NCBI GenBank assembly: GCA_017552535.1
Contig: JAFZPV010000028.1
Coordinates: 1 to 54,291 of the forward strand
Length of the DNA: 54,291 nucleotides
Source of the DNA: Clostridia bacterium
GTDB taxonomy: Bacteria > Bacillota > Clostridia > Christensenellales > Aristaeellaceae
Reading direction: 5' to 3'
Below are positions 34,433 through 43,484 of this stretch, one piece after another. Position numbers and translations under genes: made by a program. The notes under the pieces were generated by a model. The model was not told where the DNA came from, ran no database searches, and was given only the letters and a program-made list of their open reading frames with translations. How positions within the stretch are numbered: position 1 is the stretch's first letter; every line of letters starts with the position of its first letter.

Positions 34433-37351
34433 TCAGCTCAGCTCGATCCCGCTGACGCCGAAGAACACGAACTGGTAGCGTGGATCGTATCCTTCGCTTT
34501 TGCCGTCCTGCCAGGTCCCGTACAGGGCTTCCTGGCCCGGATGGGTGAATACCGGCTCGGGATCGCCCGCGATGTGGAAGTAGCCCATGGTGTTGCGAAG
34601 GCCGCTGGTGAGGGTGACGCAGATTTCGTTTTCGCCCTTTCGGAGCCTGCCCTCCACATTGAGCCTGTCGCTGAACATCAGCAGGGTTTCGTCTCCCCCA
34701 TTGATCTGAACTTTGGCGGTGGCGAATCGGCCCTGCAGGCGCAGGTATTTTTCCGTTCCTGCGGCGTTGACGGTAAAGTGCACGCGCATGCTGCCGCCAA
34801 AGAAGGGGAAGCCGTCTTCGTGCAGGCTGCCGAGGCTGACAAAACGCCTGGGCAGCGTGATGGCAAAGCCGCCGTCGGTGGAAAGGGCATTCCGGGGACC
34901 CGCAAGGAAGGGACGCGCGCTCACGCAGAAGTCGCCCCGCAGGTAGATATTCTCGATGTCGCTTTCGTAGCTGAGGCAGTTGACCATGCTTTCGCATATG
35001 CCGTCGCGCTCCACATACGCGCTGGAAAATACCTTGTACACGTGCTCGGGCTGGTAGTAGTCCAGGCGCATCACGGCCTCGTTTTCGCCCGTGCGGATGT
35101 ACGGGGCGATATCGTAGCTTACGAAGGACGCGTCGATCTCGCCCGGCATGCCGCCGGACAGGGGCGTACCGTTTACCGTGAGCAGCGAACCCTTCTGGGG
35201 CTCCGCCTCCAGGCGGATCTCATTAGGACGCGCCAGCACCGTAAAGAGGTATTTGATGTACACGGTGCGGTTGGTCTTTTCCCGGAGCAGTCGGTCCGAA
35301 ATGGCCATCACGGGCAGAGGCTCGGTGTAGTTTTCGCCGTCGTAGGACAGGCATGCCCTGTCGACGGTGAGCGTGTTGGCGTCCATGCGCTCGATGAACG
35401 CCTCAGGCGCAGGCAGCAGGCGCGCGGGCTTTGGCTGCTCCTTTTCGGCGCTCTCCGCCACAGCGGACAGGAAGAAGATGACCGCTTCGTCGGGTTCCAG
35501 CTCCAGGGGCACGTCGATGCCGTTTTCGGTCTTTTCGAAGTAGATCGGCGCAAAGCCCGGCTTTTCCGGATCGAACTTCCTGGCGCCCTTGGCGTGGATG
35601 CGGAAAACGGCCTTCTGGCTCTCCTCGTCAGACAGGTTGACCGCGTACACGAAATCGCCGAATTCCGCGCGGCGCAGCGTAAAGCGGATGGCGGTGTCCT
35701 TCGGGAAAATGGAGAAGCCGGGATTGGCCAGGTCGTCAAAACCGATGCTGGATTCCAGCTGGATGTCCCTCGGCTCGCCGTCCACCAGGCAGGGCTTTTC
35801 CGCACCCGCGAAGAACAGCCTGCCGCCCGCGGACGCAAACTCCGCAAGCAGGTTCAGGGTGGATTCGTCCATGCATTCCATGTCCGGGACCACCACCTGC
35901 GAATAGGCGCACTGGCCCAGCTGGATCTTTTTGCCCTTGACGCGGCCGTACTTTTTGAGCAGCGTCTCGTCGGCGTAATGGTGCGCGATGCCAGCCGCGC
36001 CCAGCTTTTCGACCAGGGCCACGAAATCGTCGCTCAGCTTTTTGAGCGTGCTGCGGTCGTGCCTGTCGAAAACAAGATACGCGCTGTGCACGGGATGGAT
36101 CACCAGCGTGTCGGCGATCTCGCGGCTTTCGGCCAGCATGTAGCCCAGGCGAGTGAAATAATCGTTAAAGTGCTTAAAGTCCTTCGTCCAGGTCATCTGC
36201 GCGCCGAAGAAGCCGGGATAGTCCCTCTTCCTCTGGCCGCGCATGGAGTAAGGATACAGGTGGTGGCACATGAGGTTCACGCCGTTCACATACTGCCACT
36301 GGGCGATGCGCTTGAGCTCTTTGGGCGTGGCGTCCCAGCTGCAGCCCGCGTAGGTCTCGGTGATCACCTGCTTTTTGCCCAGCTGCATGGCAACGGAGGA
36401 CACCTGCCGGGGCGTTACCTCGCTGGAGGTCTTCCGGCCCAGCCAGTCGATGCCCGGAATGTGCTCGTACTCATAGAAGGGCATCACGCCCGCGCAGCAC
36501 ATCATCTGGCCGAACAGGCTGGTCTCGTCGATGGTGTGGCCGGTGAGCATGCAGTTGTGCTCCTCGCACCAGCGGAAGATCTGGCCCGCGAACGCCTCGG
36601 TGTACAGTTCGTTCATCATGAGCCAGTAGCGGTAGCGGAAGCGCGGCGCCTGCTCGCAGTCCACAAACAGCGCGCCCAGCAGATCGGTGATGTCCTCATT
36701 GTATTTGCTCTTGAAGCGCGCCGCCAGCACGGGAGAATAGCCCGTGGAATTGCGGAAATACTGCGGCTCGTCGGTAAAGAAGCCAAGCAGGGCACTGCCG
36801 AAATCCTTGCCCAGGCGTTTATAGTACTTTTCGTGCGTCTCGGCGATAAAGGCCCGCACGATCTGCCAGTTGAGGATGTCCACCACGTCGCCGTTGGTGC
36901 GATCGTACACGCACAGGCACGCCGCGCCGTCATCGTCCGTCACGCGGGTGAGCTTTCCATCCTCCACCCGGTAGCACGCCATGGCCTGCGGGTCGAAGGC
37001 GTCCTTCTGTTCGCATTCCAGATAATGCGCGTGGTTGGCGGGGTTCTGAAGCAGCTTCATGCCAGCAAAGCCGCTGGGCCAGCCGTTTTCGTCGTAAGCC
37101 CAGGCGCGCATGTGCCTCTTTTTCGCTTCGTCCACGCAGGCGGCGACGCAGTCGAACCACTCGTCGCCCATGTACTCGGTCTCAAGCCCGCCGCGGGCGT
37201 GCATGAAGAAACCGCCGATGCCGACCTCCTTCATCTGCGCGATCTGCCGGCGCAGCTGTTCCGGTTCGAGGCGGTCGTTCCAGCTCCAGAAGGGAACGGG
37301 CCTGTACGCCGTGAGGTCCCCTCTCAGTCTTTCCAAAATACCGTTTGCCAT
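34433..37351 (-). CDS. GH106-like glycoside hydrolase (alpha-L-rhamnosidase type)
   Basis: This 972-residue protein opens RPVPFWSWNDRLEPEQLRRQ and continues GIGGFFMHARGGLETEYMG and AWAYDENGWPSGFAG, the N-terminal TIM-barrel pattern of the GH106 family. ALLGFFTDEPQYF and VITETYAGCSWD hold candidate catalytic Glu residues. Beta-sandwich domains follow, including a GH2-like jelly roll near residues 800-940. The ATG at 37351 is five bases after GGAGG; an ATG at 37363 overlaps that site. There is no signal peptide. GH106 enzymes remove alpha-L-rhamnose from rhamnogalacturonan side chains, which fits a pectin setting. Specificity is inferred. A promoter is seen at 37438. Converging terminator at 34381-34413. 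Confidence 0.75.
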   Translation of the reverse strand: MANGILERLRGDLTAYRPVPFWSWNDRLEPEQLRRQIAQMKEVGIGGFFMHARGGLETEYMGDEWFDCVAACVDEAKKRHMRAWAYDENGWPSGFAGMKLLQNPANHAHYLECEQKDAFDPQAMACYRVEDGKLTRVTDDDGAACLCVYDRTNGDVVDILNWQIVRAFIAETHEKYYKRLGKDFGSALLGFFTDEPQYFRNSTGYSPVLAARFKSKYNEDITDLLGALFVDCEQAPRFRYRYWLMMNELYTEAFAGQIFRWCEEHNCMLTGHTIDETSLFGQMMCCAGVMPFYEYEHIPGIDWLGRKTSSEVTPRQVSSVAMQLGKKQVITETYAGCSWDATPKELKRIAQWQYVNGVNLMCHHLYPYSMRGQRKRDYPGFFGAQMTWTKDFKHFNDYFTRLGYMLAESREIADTLVIHPVHSAYLVFDRHDRSTLKKLSDDFVALVEKLGAAGIAHHYADETLLKKYGRVKGKKIQLGQCAYSQVVVPDMECMDESTLNLLAEFASAGGRLFFAGAEKPCLVDGEPRDIQLESSIGFDDLANPGFSIFPKDTAIRFTLRRAEFGDFVYAVNLSDEESQKAVFRIHAKGARKFDPEKPGFAPIYFEKTENGIDVPLELEPDEAVIFFLSAVAESAEKEQPKPARLLPAPEAFIERMDANTLTVDRACLSYDGENYTEPLPVMAISDRLLREKTNRTVYIKYLFTVLARPNEIRLEAEPQKGSLLTVNGTPLSGGMPGEIDASFVSYDIAPYIRTGENEAVMRLDYYQPEHVYKVFSSAYVERDGICESMVNCLSYESDIENIYLRGDFCVSARPFLAGPRNALSTDGGFAITLPRRFVSLGSLHEDGFPFFGGSMRVHFTVNAAGTEKYLRLQGRFATAKVQINGGDETLLMFSDRLNVEGRLRKGENEICVTLTSGLRNTMGYFHIAGDPEPVFTHPGQEALYGTWQDGKSEGYDPRYQFVFFGVSGIELS

Positions 37352-37437
37352 ATGCTCCTCCATCTGGGCCGCTGCTTTCGCGGCGCCTGGGCTTTAGGAC
37401 AGGGCGGTTTTCCTTCCGCCCGAACTACGCTGATCAT

Positions 37438-37443
37438 ATTATA
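37438..37443 (-). promoter_or_regulatory. Extended -10 promoter of the GH106-like gene
   Basis: TATAAT on the minus strand with TG one base upstream (TGATATAAT), about 90 bases before the start codon. No good -35 box is visible, as expected for an extended -10 promoter. Confidence 0.6.
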
Positions 37444-37571
37444 TCACAGAACTCCCAAAAATAAAAGAGGCGGCGCAAAGGAAGGCGCATCACAAGGTAA
37501 GCGCCTCCCCCGGGCCGCGGTCAGCATAAGAATGTGGCCACAGATCAGTCGATATGCAAGTGTCAGACCTG

Positions 37572-38018
37572 TCAATGCTGTCTTTGCTCAAGCTCCCGGT
37601 TTATTCTCTCCGCCAGCTTTTTCTGCCGGCGATAGCTCAAAACGCCGATCACAAAGGCGGTCAGGAGCATGCAAAGAATCGCCAGCAGGGCAGGCAGAAG
37701 GCCCCGGTCTTCGGGGACCCACCCGACCGCAAAAGCGATGGCCAGCATCACAGCGCACCCGATCACCATATGTATCGCGATCTGCACAGGACGGCTCAGT
37801 TTCTCATTGGCGTAAACGATGCTGGGCAGGCCGAAGCCAAGACCGATGCCGAAGCTGCCCAGAGCCATTTTGGTGACTGTGTACCCGGTCGCGCTGTATA
37901 CGCCGCCCATGTTCAGATCGGCGATGAGCATGCCGAGCAGGAACAGGAATGACGAGATCGCCACAGCCGTTTTGGTTCGCTGCATCACGAACGCGGCGTT
38001 TTCTTTTATCATTTTCAT
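37572..38018 (-). CDS. DUF3021 family four-helix membrane protein
   Basis: This 148-residue protein has four hydrophobic segments (AVAISSFLFLLGMLIA, MALGSFGIGLGFGLPSIVYA, MVIGCAVMLAIAFAVG and LLPALLAILCMLLTAFVIGV), a gap with PEDRG and a charged C-terminus. This is the layout of DUF3021 proteins, which typically follow a LytTR regulator gene as here. It may control the regulator's activity at the membrane. The ATG at 38018 is six bases after AGGAGG, and it starts ten bases after the LytTR stop. Confidence 0.85.
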   Translation of the reverse strand: MKMIKENAAFVMQRTKTAVAISSFLFLLGMLIADLNMGGVYSATGYTVTKMALGSFGIGLGFGLPSIVYANEKLSRPVQIAIHMVIGCAVMLAIAFAVGWVPEDRGLLPALLAILCMLLTAFVIGVLSYRRQKKLAERINRELEQRQH

Positions 38019-38028
38019 ATTCTGCCTC

Positions 38029-38463
38029 CTATAATCCTAAATATCTCTTGAGGTCCGGCAGATATTTTCTGGAAACGTAATCGGAAAGCCCGTTTTTCAT
38101 TTTCAGAAGCAGGCTGCCGCCGAACCCCGCCTCCACGCTCTGGATGCAGGAAAGGTTCACCGCGCAGGCCTTGGATATCTGCATAAAGCCGTCTCCCAAC
38201 TGATCCAGCAGTTCGTACAGCCTTTTGCGGGAAGTAAAACTGTTCTTCTGTGTGTAGACTTTTGTTTCGCCGCCTTCCACGCGTACCATACACACCTCCT
38301 GCGGCGTCAGCAGAAAGGTCCTTTCGTTCTGCTCTGCCAGGATCGGAGCGCTTTTCGCCTGCAGGATATCCAGAGCGCGTTGGATCTCCGGCGTTATCCG
38401 ATCCGTGTAAATGACCGCCCTCGGCGGCGTGTGTTCCGGAGCGACTTCGATCTTCACTTGCAT
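38029..38463 (-). CDS. LytTR-domain DNA-binding regulator
   Basis: This 144-residue protein has an N-terminal part of about 45 residues without a receiver domain, and a LytTR domain (ERTFLLTPQEVCMVRVEGG, YELLDQLGDGFMQISKACAVNLSCIQ, MKNGLSDYVSRKYLPDLKRY). It is a stand-alone LytTR of the type paired with DUF3021 and is likely autoregulated. It has its own strong promoter (38508-38536). Target genes are unknown. Confidence 0.92.
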   Translation of the reverse strand: MQVKIEVAPEHTPPRAVIYTDRITPEIQRALDILQAKSAPILAEQNERTFLLTPQEVCMVRVEGGETKVYTQKNSFTSRKRLYELLDQLGDGFMQISKACAVNLSCIQSVEAGFGGSLLLKMKNGLSDYVSRKYLPDLKRYLGL

Positions 38464-38485
38464 AAGCAGTTTCCTTTCTTTGAAT

Positions 38486-38536
38486 GCTTACCGGTTAAGC
38501 TGAACACATTATATGCGGAGAACGGCTTTTTGTCAT
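38486..38536 (-). promoter_or_regulatory. Promoter and possible operator of the LytTR-DUF3021 operon
   Basis: On the minus strand ATGACA (38536-38531) and TATAAT (38513-38508) are 17 bases apart. Downstream, GCTTA-CCGGT-TAAGC (38486-38500) is an inverted repeat with 5-bp arms lying near the transcription start. It could bind the LytTR protein or another regulator. Confidence 0.75.
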
Positions 38537-38718
38537 CTTTCCGCAGCCAAGTGGCTGATTTTTGCAGGTGAAATGCAGGGAGGGCGCTTTATAACGCGTC
38601 AGAGTGTTTATGCAATACTTGATCAAGAGCCAGCCCATTTCCCTTCAGCCAGTACATCTTATCCCTCTGCCCCCCGTCCGAACCCAATCGTCTGTATTGG
38701 CCAGTCTGTTTATAAGAG

Positions 38719-38755
38719 CCGCCCGCAGGATAGATTCCTGTCGGGCGGTGGTTTT
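38719..38755 (+). terminator. Plus-strand terminator with no plus-strand gene before it
   Basis: CCGCCCG-CAGGA...TCCTG-T-CGGGCGG is a 12-bp stem with one bulge and a five-base loop, followed by TGGTTTTAAT. The preceding 250 bases on the plus strand hold no credible coding frame, so it may end a small RNA or be left over from a lost gene. A TATAAT at 38763-38768 follows at once, without a good -35. Confidence 0.65.
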
Positions 38756-38784
38756 AATCGGGTATAATGAGTCAGATGCCTGTT

Positions 38785-39078
38785 TCAATAAATGTTCTTC
38801 GACGCCATGATCTCCGGCAGCATTCCGACGGCGTCAGTGCCGGTAAACAGAACGGCAAGCTCGGTGTGTCTGCTGCCTGTCACGCAAAACGCAGGCGAAC
38901 CTGCCTGGACATTGCCCTTGATGACCGCGGGGTTCCAGTCGCCGCACCATGCCATTTCCGCTTCGGCATCGATCCCCTTGGATTTGGGCAGGAGAGAGAT
39001 CGCGAAAACCGGAGCATACCTGTCATGATGATCCGTATCTTCTCCAAGCATAAGGGAACGCTCTTGGATTAAGCTCAC
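38785..39078 (-). CDS. Possible hypothetical protein or gene remnant
   Basis: A 97-codon frame beginning with GTG. Its composition (DTDHHDRYAPVFAISLLPK, FCVTGSRHTELAVLFTGTD) looks protein-like, unlike a random frame. I do not recognise a family, no ribosome site is clear, and it is short. It may be the tail of a decayed gene. The surrounding 38540-39173 otherwise contains only the terminator at 38719 and hairpins near 39090-39170 that could end this or the next gene. Confidence 0.3.
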   Translation of the reverse strand: MSLIQERSLMLGEDTDHHDRYAPVFAISLLPKSKGIDAEAEMAWCGDWNPAVIKGNVQAGSPAFCVTGSRHTELAVLFTGTDAVGMLPEIMASKNIY

Positions 39079-39173
39079 TTAAGGCACCGCATCCGACCTT
39101 CCGAAATACCTTCTACAAATCAGGAAGGCTTTTACACTTATGCGTGCCTTCCCTGCCCTTCAGGGCGTCTCCC

Positions 39174-42017
39174 TCATCTGCGGACAAGGGCGATCCATTT
39201 GCCGGCGGTTTCTTTTGTGATATCGAGCTTTGCTTCGCCGTCTGACCAGGTGAAGGAAGCCGGCAGGTCTGCGCGGTAGAAGTCCAGGCTGCAGGCGGCG
39301 GCTTCAGTGGGCTCGAAGGGGCAGGGCACGGTGAGCCTGCCGGGCTTGTCGCACCTTACGAGCATCGCCGTTTCGATGCCCGAAGCCAGGCGGTTCTTAT
39401 CCACGCAGGCGAACGCCACGTCCGCCTTTTCATCGGTGAAGCGCCAGGTATGCCCGTCTACGGTCAGGCCCTGCGTTCCATGGCCGGAAAACCCCAGCAG
39501 CCGGCTGTCTTTGAACAGGTACGTGAGGCTGTCCGTGCCCGTATAGCTCACGCTGTGGCCCGCAAGCGCAAAGCCGTTCACCTCGATATCTACCGGCGGC
39601 AGAACGCGGCCTGACAGTGCGCGCCTGTCCTCCTCCTCATCCCGGTAGAACGGGCCGGGCCAGGCCTCGTAGAACGTGCGGTAATGGTTGGCCAGGGTGA
39701 CGGCGCCGTTGGGGAAAACGTTGGATATGTACCTGGCGTCGGCAGGCCGGGACAAAAGCTCCAGGCTGCCCGGCGCATAGGCGTTGACGGCTTTCAGCAC
39801 GTCGAACAGCGTGGATACGTCCGAGCCGGTAGACCGGCTCTGGTCGTCCCTGGGCCGGAAGCCCAGATACACGCATACGCCCTTGCCCCGATTTACGCAG
39901 CTGCCCAGATCCGCCTGATTCCAGCGGGCGCACACTTTGGCGTCGTCCACCCGGATGGGATAAGCGTAATCTGGCAGATAATCCGTGAGCACCTTCATCT
40001 GCGCGACGGAGGCCAGTTCATCCAGGAAGGAGATCTGTTCGCCCTTCAGCTTCAGGGGCTTATCCGGCGAGGCAACCTCCTTCAGGCCGAACAGGGCCAT
40101 GAACCTGCCGGAGCAGTCGCTTCCGTCCTCGTACCGAAGGGCCGGAACGCCGGTCCATACCACGCGGCCTCCGGCCTGGGCGAACCTTTCCAGCATGTCC
40201 AGTGTCGAGGCAGAAACGAACATCTCATACAGGGCCACCACAGTGCGGTACCTGCGTCCGTTTACCTCCAGATGCCCTTCCGTGTCCACGGAGCCGTATT
40301 TCAAAAGCATTTCTTCGGTGATGTAATTGCCGTAGCCGTACTGCACCATCCAAGTGCCGAAGCGCTCCTGGTTGTAATTGAGCTCGGTAGGATAGAGCAA
40401 AAGCACATCCGTGAGCCTGTGCTGCCAGTTCTGCACCATCATCGAAGCTTCGTCGCCGTTGCCGTAAGCCGCGCCCACATCGTAAAACCGCCGCAGCACC
40501 TCCTTGGGAGAACCCCAGCCGGCGCAGTACGCCTTTTCGAAGCGGTTCAGCGTTCCCAGCGAGCAGGCAAAGGCCTGGGCGAAGTAATCCCTGTCCAGAA
40601 AGCCGCCCTCCGGATGGTCCGTGCCCGAGCCGGAAAGGAACTCGTTCCAGCGGAAGTAGTCGCCGCAGGCGGAAATGTTCTCGCGGACGGTGGAGGACCA
40701 GACATAGGGCTCGTCGTAATCGTAGCGGGTGACCTTGTCCCCCTCGTTCATCTGGAAACCTGCATTCTCGGCGAAGTGGTCGCAGGTGGGAGATTCCTGC
40801 CACGTGGCGTGGGCGCGGCACATGATGGGGCTGCCGAACAGCGATTCCGCGTAGAGGCGGCTGTCCACAGCCAGTTTGACCACCCTGCCGCTGAGCAGTT
40901 CAAAATATCGTTTGCGGAAGAGCCATGTCTCATAAGCGCCGTCGGTGTCCTTTCCCATCAGGTGCTGGCTGGGCTCGTTTTTGTCGCCGCCGGGCAGGAA
41001 TCGGTGCTGCCCGTAGGCAAAGTATACCATGTACTTCAAAAAGTCGCGGTACTTGCTGCCGTACAGCCGAGCGAACGTATCGATGAAGGAATCGGTGACA
41101 TAGCGGGTGGTGATCTCCGTGTCCGGGCCGAAATGCGCGTTTAAGTCCCAGTCGAACTGGATGTGCATCTCGTCGGAATAGAACCCGCCGTACCGGATGC
41201 CCGCCGCGCTGTGGCTGTCGATGAGCTGCTTCATGTAGTCCATCGCGTCGTCGGCAAAGTAATCCTGCTCCGGCGTTTTGTATTCGATGACCACCAGCAC
41301 CCGGTCGCATGGCGCGTCCGTAAGGCCGGATATCACGATGTCGTCCCAGGCGTAGCCCGCGTCTGTCAGGTGATAGCTGTCCGGCACGACGCACCAGCTG
41401 GCGGTATCGGATATGTCCCGGATGTCGTTTTCGTTCACATAATACAGGCCGTTGTCGTCCAGCTTTTCTTCATTGAAGGCCACCGCCATCACGCGGTGTA
41501 CGCTGAGCCGGATCGGACCTTTGTTGTTGTACCACTGGATCTGGCGGCGGGTCTTCACGCTGTAGGTGCCGTTTACGATGGCACCTTCCCGGAACTGCCA
41601 CTGAAAGCCCGTATCCGCGTGGTTCGACGCGTATCCCCCGCCCACGTCCAGCGGCGAGATGAGGGAAGCGCCGAAAGACATGCCGTATTTCTTCGCGCAG
41701 TCGTGCACCTGTTTGAACGCGGCGATGGTAACGGGTGAGGAAGGATAATTGCGCCTCTCGCTGCCGCCGAAGAAGAAGTCGTAGGAGACCTCGATCCGCT
41801 CGCAGCCTCTTTCTTTGGCGTCTTTGATGAAGGATTCCAGCGTCGTCCCTTCCGGGTACATGCGCTTTCTTTCACCGGAAAACCCTTTCTCCTGGTCGTC
41901 GAACAGCGGCTTATCCGGGTCTGTCGCCAGCCGCTCCAGCTGCTTTTCGTCGGTGAGTATCAGTGTCGCCTGCCGGTCGAACAGACGGAAAACGCCTTCC
42001 TTGCGAATAACTTCCAT
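39174..42017 (-). CDS. Uncharacterised large protein, probable glycoside hydrolase
   Basis: This 947-residue protein has no family name I can assign. Parts resemble a TIM-barrel glycosidase: ERIEVSYDFFFGGSERRNYP, YGMSFGASLISPLDVGGGY, then GFYSDEMHIQFDWDL, where Asp-Glu after a beta strand recalls the catalytic region of GH106/GH42-like enzymes. ASTLDMLERFAQAGGRVVWTG and later text resemble a GH42 trimerisation-type (glutamine-amidotransferase-like) domain. The end is beta-rich. I start at ATG 42017 after GGGGAGGA; a 96-base in-frame extension lacks a site. No signal peptide is seen. GH28 lies upstream in the same orientation. A pectic or related glycan is the likely substrate, as inference. 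Confidence 0.7.
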   Translation of the reverse strand: MEVIRKEGVFRLFDRQATLILTDEKQLERLATDPDKPLFDDQEKGFSGERKRMYPEGTTLESFIKDAKERGCERIEVSYDFFFGGSERRNYPSSPVTIAAFKQVHDCAKKYGMSFGASLISPLDVGGGYASNHADTGFQWQFREGAIVNGTYSVKTRRQIQWYNNKGPIRLSVHRVMAVAFNEEKLDDNGLYYVNENDIRDISDTASWCVVPDSYHLTDAGYAWDDIVISGLTDAPCDRVLVVIEYKTPEQDYFADDAMDYMKQLIDSHSAAGIRYGGFYSDEMHIQFDWDLNAHFGPDTEITTRYVTDSFIDTFARLYGSKYRDFLKYMVYFAYGQHRFLPGGDKNEPSQHLMGKDTDGAYETWLFRKRYFELLSGRVVKLAVDSRLYAESLFGSPIMCRAHATWQESPTCDHFAENAGFQMNEGDKVTRYDYDEPYVWSSTVRENISACGDYFRWNEFLSGSGTDHPEGGFLDRDYFAQAFACSLGTLNRFEKAYCAGWGSPKEVLRRFYDVGAAYGNGDEASMMVQNWQHRLTDVLLLYPTELNYNQERFGTWMVQYGYGNYITEEMLLKYGSVDTEGHLEVNGRRYRTVVALYEMFVSASTLDMLERFAQAGGRVVWTGVPALRYEDGSDCSGRFMALFGLKEVASPDKPLKLKGEQISFLDELASVAQMKVLTDYLPDYAYPIRVDDAKVCARWNQADLGSCVNRGKGVCVYLGFRPRDDQSRSTGSDVSTLFDVLKAVNAYAPGSLELLSRPADARYISNVFPNGAVTLANHYRTFYEAWPGPFYRDEEEDRRALSGRVLPPVDIEVNGFALAGHSVSYTGTDSLTYLFKDSRLLGFSGHGTQGLTVDGHTWRFTDEKADVAFACVDKNRLASGIETAMLVRCDKPGRLTVPCPFEPTEAAACSLDFYRADLPASFTWSDGEAKLDITKETAGKWIALVRR

Positions 42018-42131
42018 AGCAATCCTCCCCGCGGTCAAATTATGTTCCTGCCTGGTCCGGCTTAATTCAGCACCCCCCAGGCTTGTTTCAGAGGTACAGC
42101 TTATGCGTATCACTTGAAAAACGTCTGCAGC

Positions 42132-43439
42132 TTACAGTACGTGAAAAACCGTGCCCTGCAGCACGAGATTATCCACGCAGCGAAAGCAGGGCATAAGCGA
42201 GTATTGGTTGTCGCTTGAGTACGGACCGTTTTCCTGATCCGGTATCTGGTCACGGCGTATCTGCGTAAAATGGCAGTCGGTGAAGAAGGTATTTTGAAGC
42301 CTGCAGTCTTCCCGTCCGCAGAGTACGGGCATGTGCACCGAGCGGGCATGGATGCCGCTGAAGAACAGATCGCGTACGCCTTCGCAGCGGTTGCGCTCAA
42401 AAACGCGCACGAGCACAGGCTCGTTGTAGATGCGGTCCATGAGGATGCCCGAAAAACTCAGGTTTTGGATATTCGTATCTTCAATGCCTTCGTCGCTGCC
42501 GCGCCCGTTCAGGGGCGTATCGGGAAGGTAAACGCTGATGCCCGTGCTGGAATCGGTGATGGTGAGATTGCTGAACGCACAGTTTTGTATAACGCCGTCG
42601 TTGTACCAGCCCACGCGGATGCCCGCAGAATGGCTTACGATATTGCAATTGCTTACCGTAACCCGCTCGCTGGGCTTTGGCGCTTTCAGCGGCGCGGAAT
42701 AGGCGCGCACCACGATGCCGTCGTCGCCGCAGCGTATGCTGCAGTCGGATACGGTAACGTCTCTGGAACAGTTGATATGGATGCCGTCATTGTTGGGATA
42801 GCAAAGAGGCGCGTCTATACGGGCGCGGTGAAAGTGCACATTCTCGCAGTCCGATATCCAGTAGCTCCATCCCGCCGGCTGGTTCCGCATGCATACGTCC
42901 TCGATGAGCACGTCCCGGCAGCCCATAAAGAGCACCACGCGCGCAGGGCTCAGGCTGCACAGACTCCTTTGGCTTTCGGTCAGTCCCCGCGATCCTTCAT
43001 CGTCAAAGCCTTCAGGAAAGCGCCTGCGCCTGCAGGGCCACAGGCCAAGACAGACCTGTTCCGGCGGAAGCGGTTCGATATATGCTTCGCCCTGGCAGTC
43101 TATCGCGCCATGGCCGGTGATCGCGATGCCTTCACAGTTCTCCGCATAGATGAAACAGCGGCAGTTGAAGCGGGGTGCGTATTCGACGCGCCAGAAATCG
43201 CTTCTGATCTCCGGAAAATCCAGGCCGTTCGTTGAACCCAGCAGCACGGCGTCCCGCTCCAGATGCAGTTCGACACCGCTTTTGAGCTGTATCATCCCGC
43301 AGAGAAAGCGTCCGCCTTCCAGCGTAACACGCCCGCCGCCGTTTTGCGCACAGGCGTCGATTGCCGCCTGTACGGCATGCGTATCCATATGTATGCCGTC
43401 GCCCGAAGCGCCATAGTCCTTGACCGGGCAGTTCAGCAT
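42132..43439 (-). CDS. GH28 polygalacturonase-family enzyme
   Basis: This 435-residue right-handed beta-helix protein begins NCPVKDYGASGDGIHMDTHA, the usual GH28 opening. Catalytic aspartates are in CYPNNDGIHINC (family NTD) and IRCGDDGIVV (family DD). The next block reads SHSAGIRVGW where polygalacturonases have GHG, so the conserved His is displaced, and the R-I-K motif is not obvious. This suggests an exo-acting or non-galacturonan member. The start is ATG 43439, whose ribosome site GAGAGGGGAGAG lies inside a longer in-frame opening. There is no signal peptide. It lies between two large genes on the same strand, likely one operon from the promoter at 46957. Confidence 0.85.
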   Translation of the reverse strand: MLNCPVKDYGASGDGIHMDTHAVQAAIDACAQNGGGRVTLEGGRFLCGMIQLKSGVELHLERDAVLLGSTNGLDFPEIRSDFWRVEYAPRFNCRCFIYAENCEGIAITGHGAIDCQGEAYIEPLPPEQVCLGLWPCRRRRFPEGFDDEGSRGLTESQRSLCSLSPARVVLFMGCRDVLIEDVCMRNQPAGWSYWISDCENVHFHRARIDAPLCYPNNDGIHINCSRDVTVSDCSIRCGDDGIVVRAYSAPLKAPKPSERVTVSNCNIVSHSAGIRVGWYNDGVIQNCAFSNLTITDSSTGISVYLPDTPLNGRGSDEGIEDTNIQNLSFSGILMDRIYNEPVLVRVFERNRCEGVRDLFFSGIHARSVHMPVLCGREDCRLQNTFFTDCHFTQIRRDQIPDQENGPYSSDNQYSLMPCFRCVDNLVLQGTVFHVL

Positions 43440-43484
43440 GGCTCTCTCCCCTCTCTTCATGAAAACCGTCTGAAATGGGCGGGA

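Noticed and set aside
34541-37876. An 1111-codon open frame on the plus strand
   Set aside because: It is antisense to the GH106-like gene, has Val/Ala/His/Gly-rich text with no domain, and arises from GC-rich codon use on the other strand.
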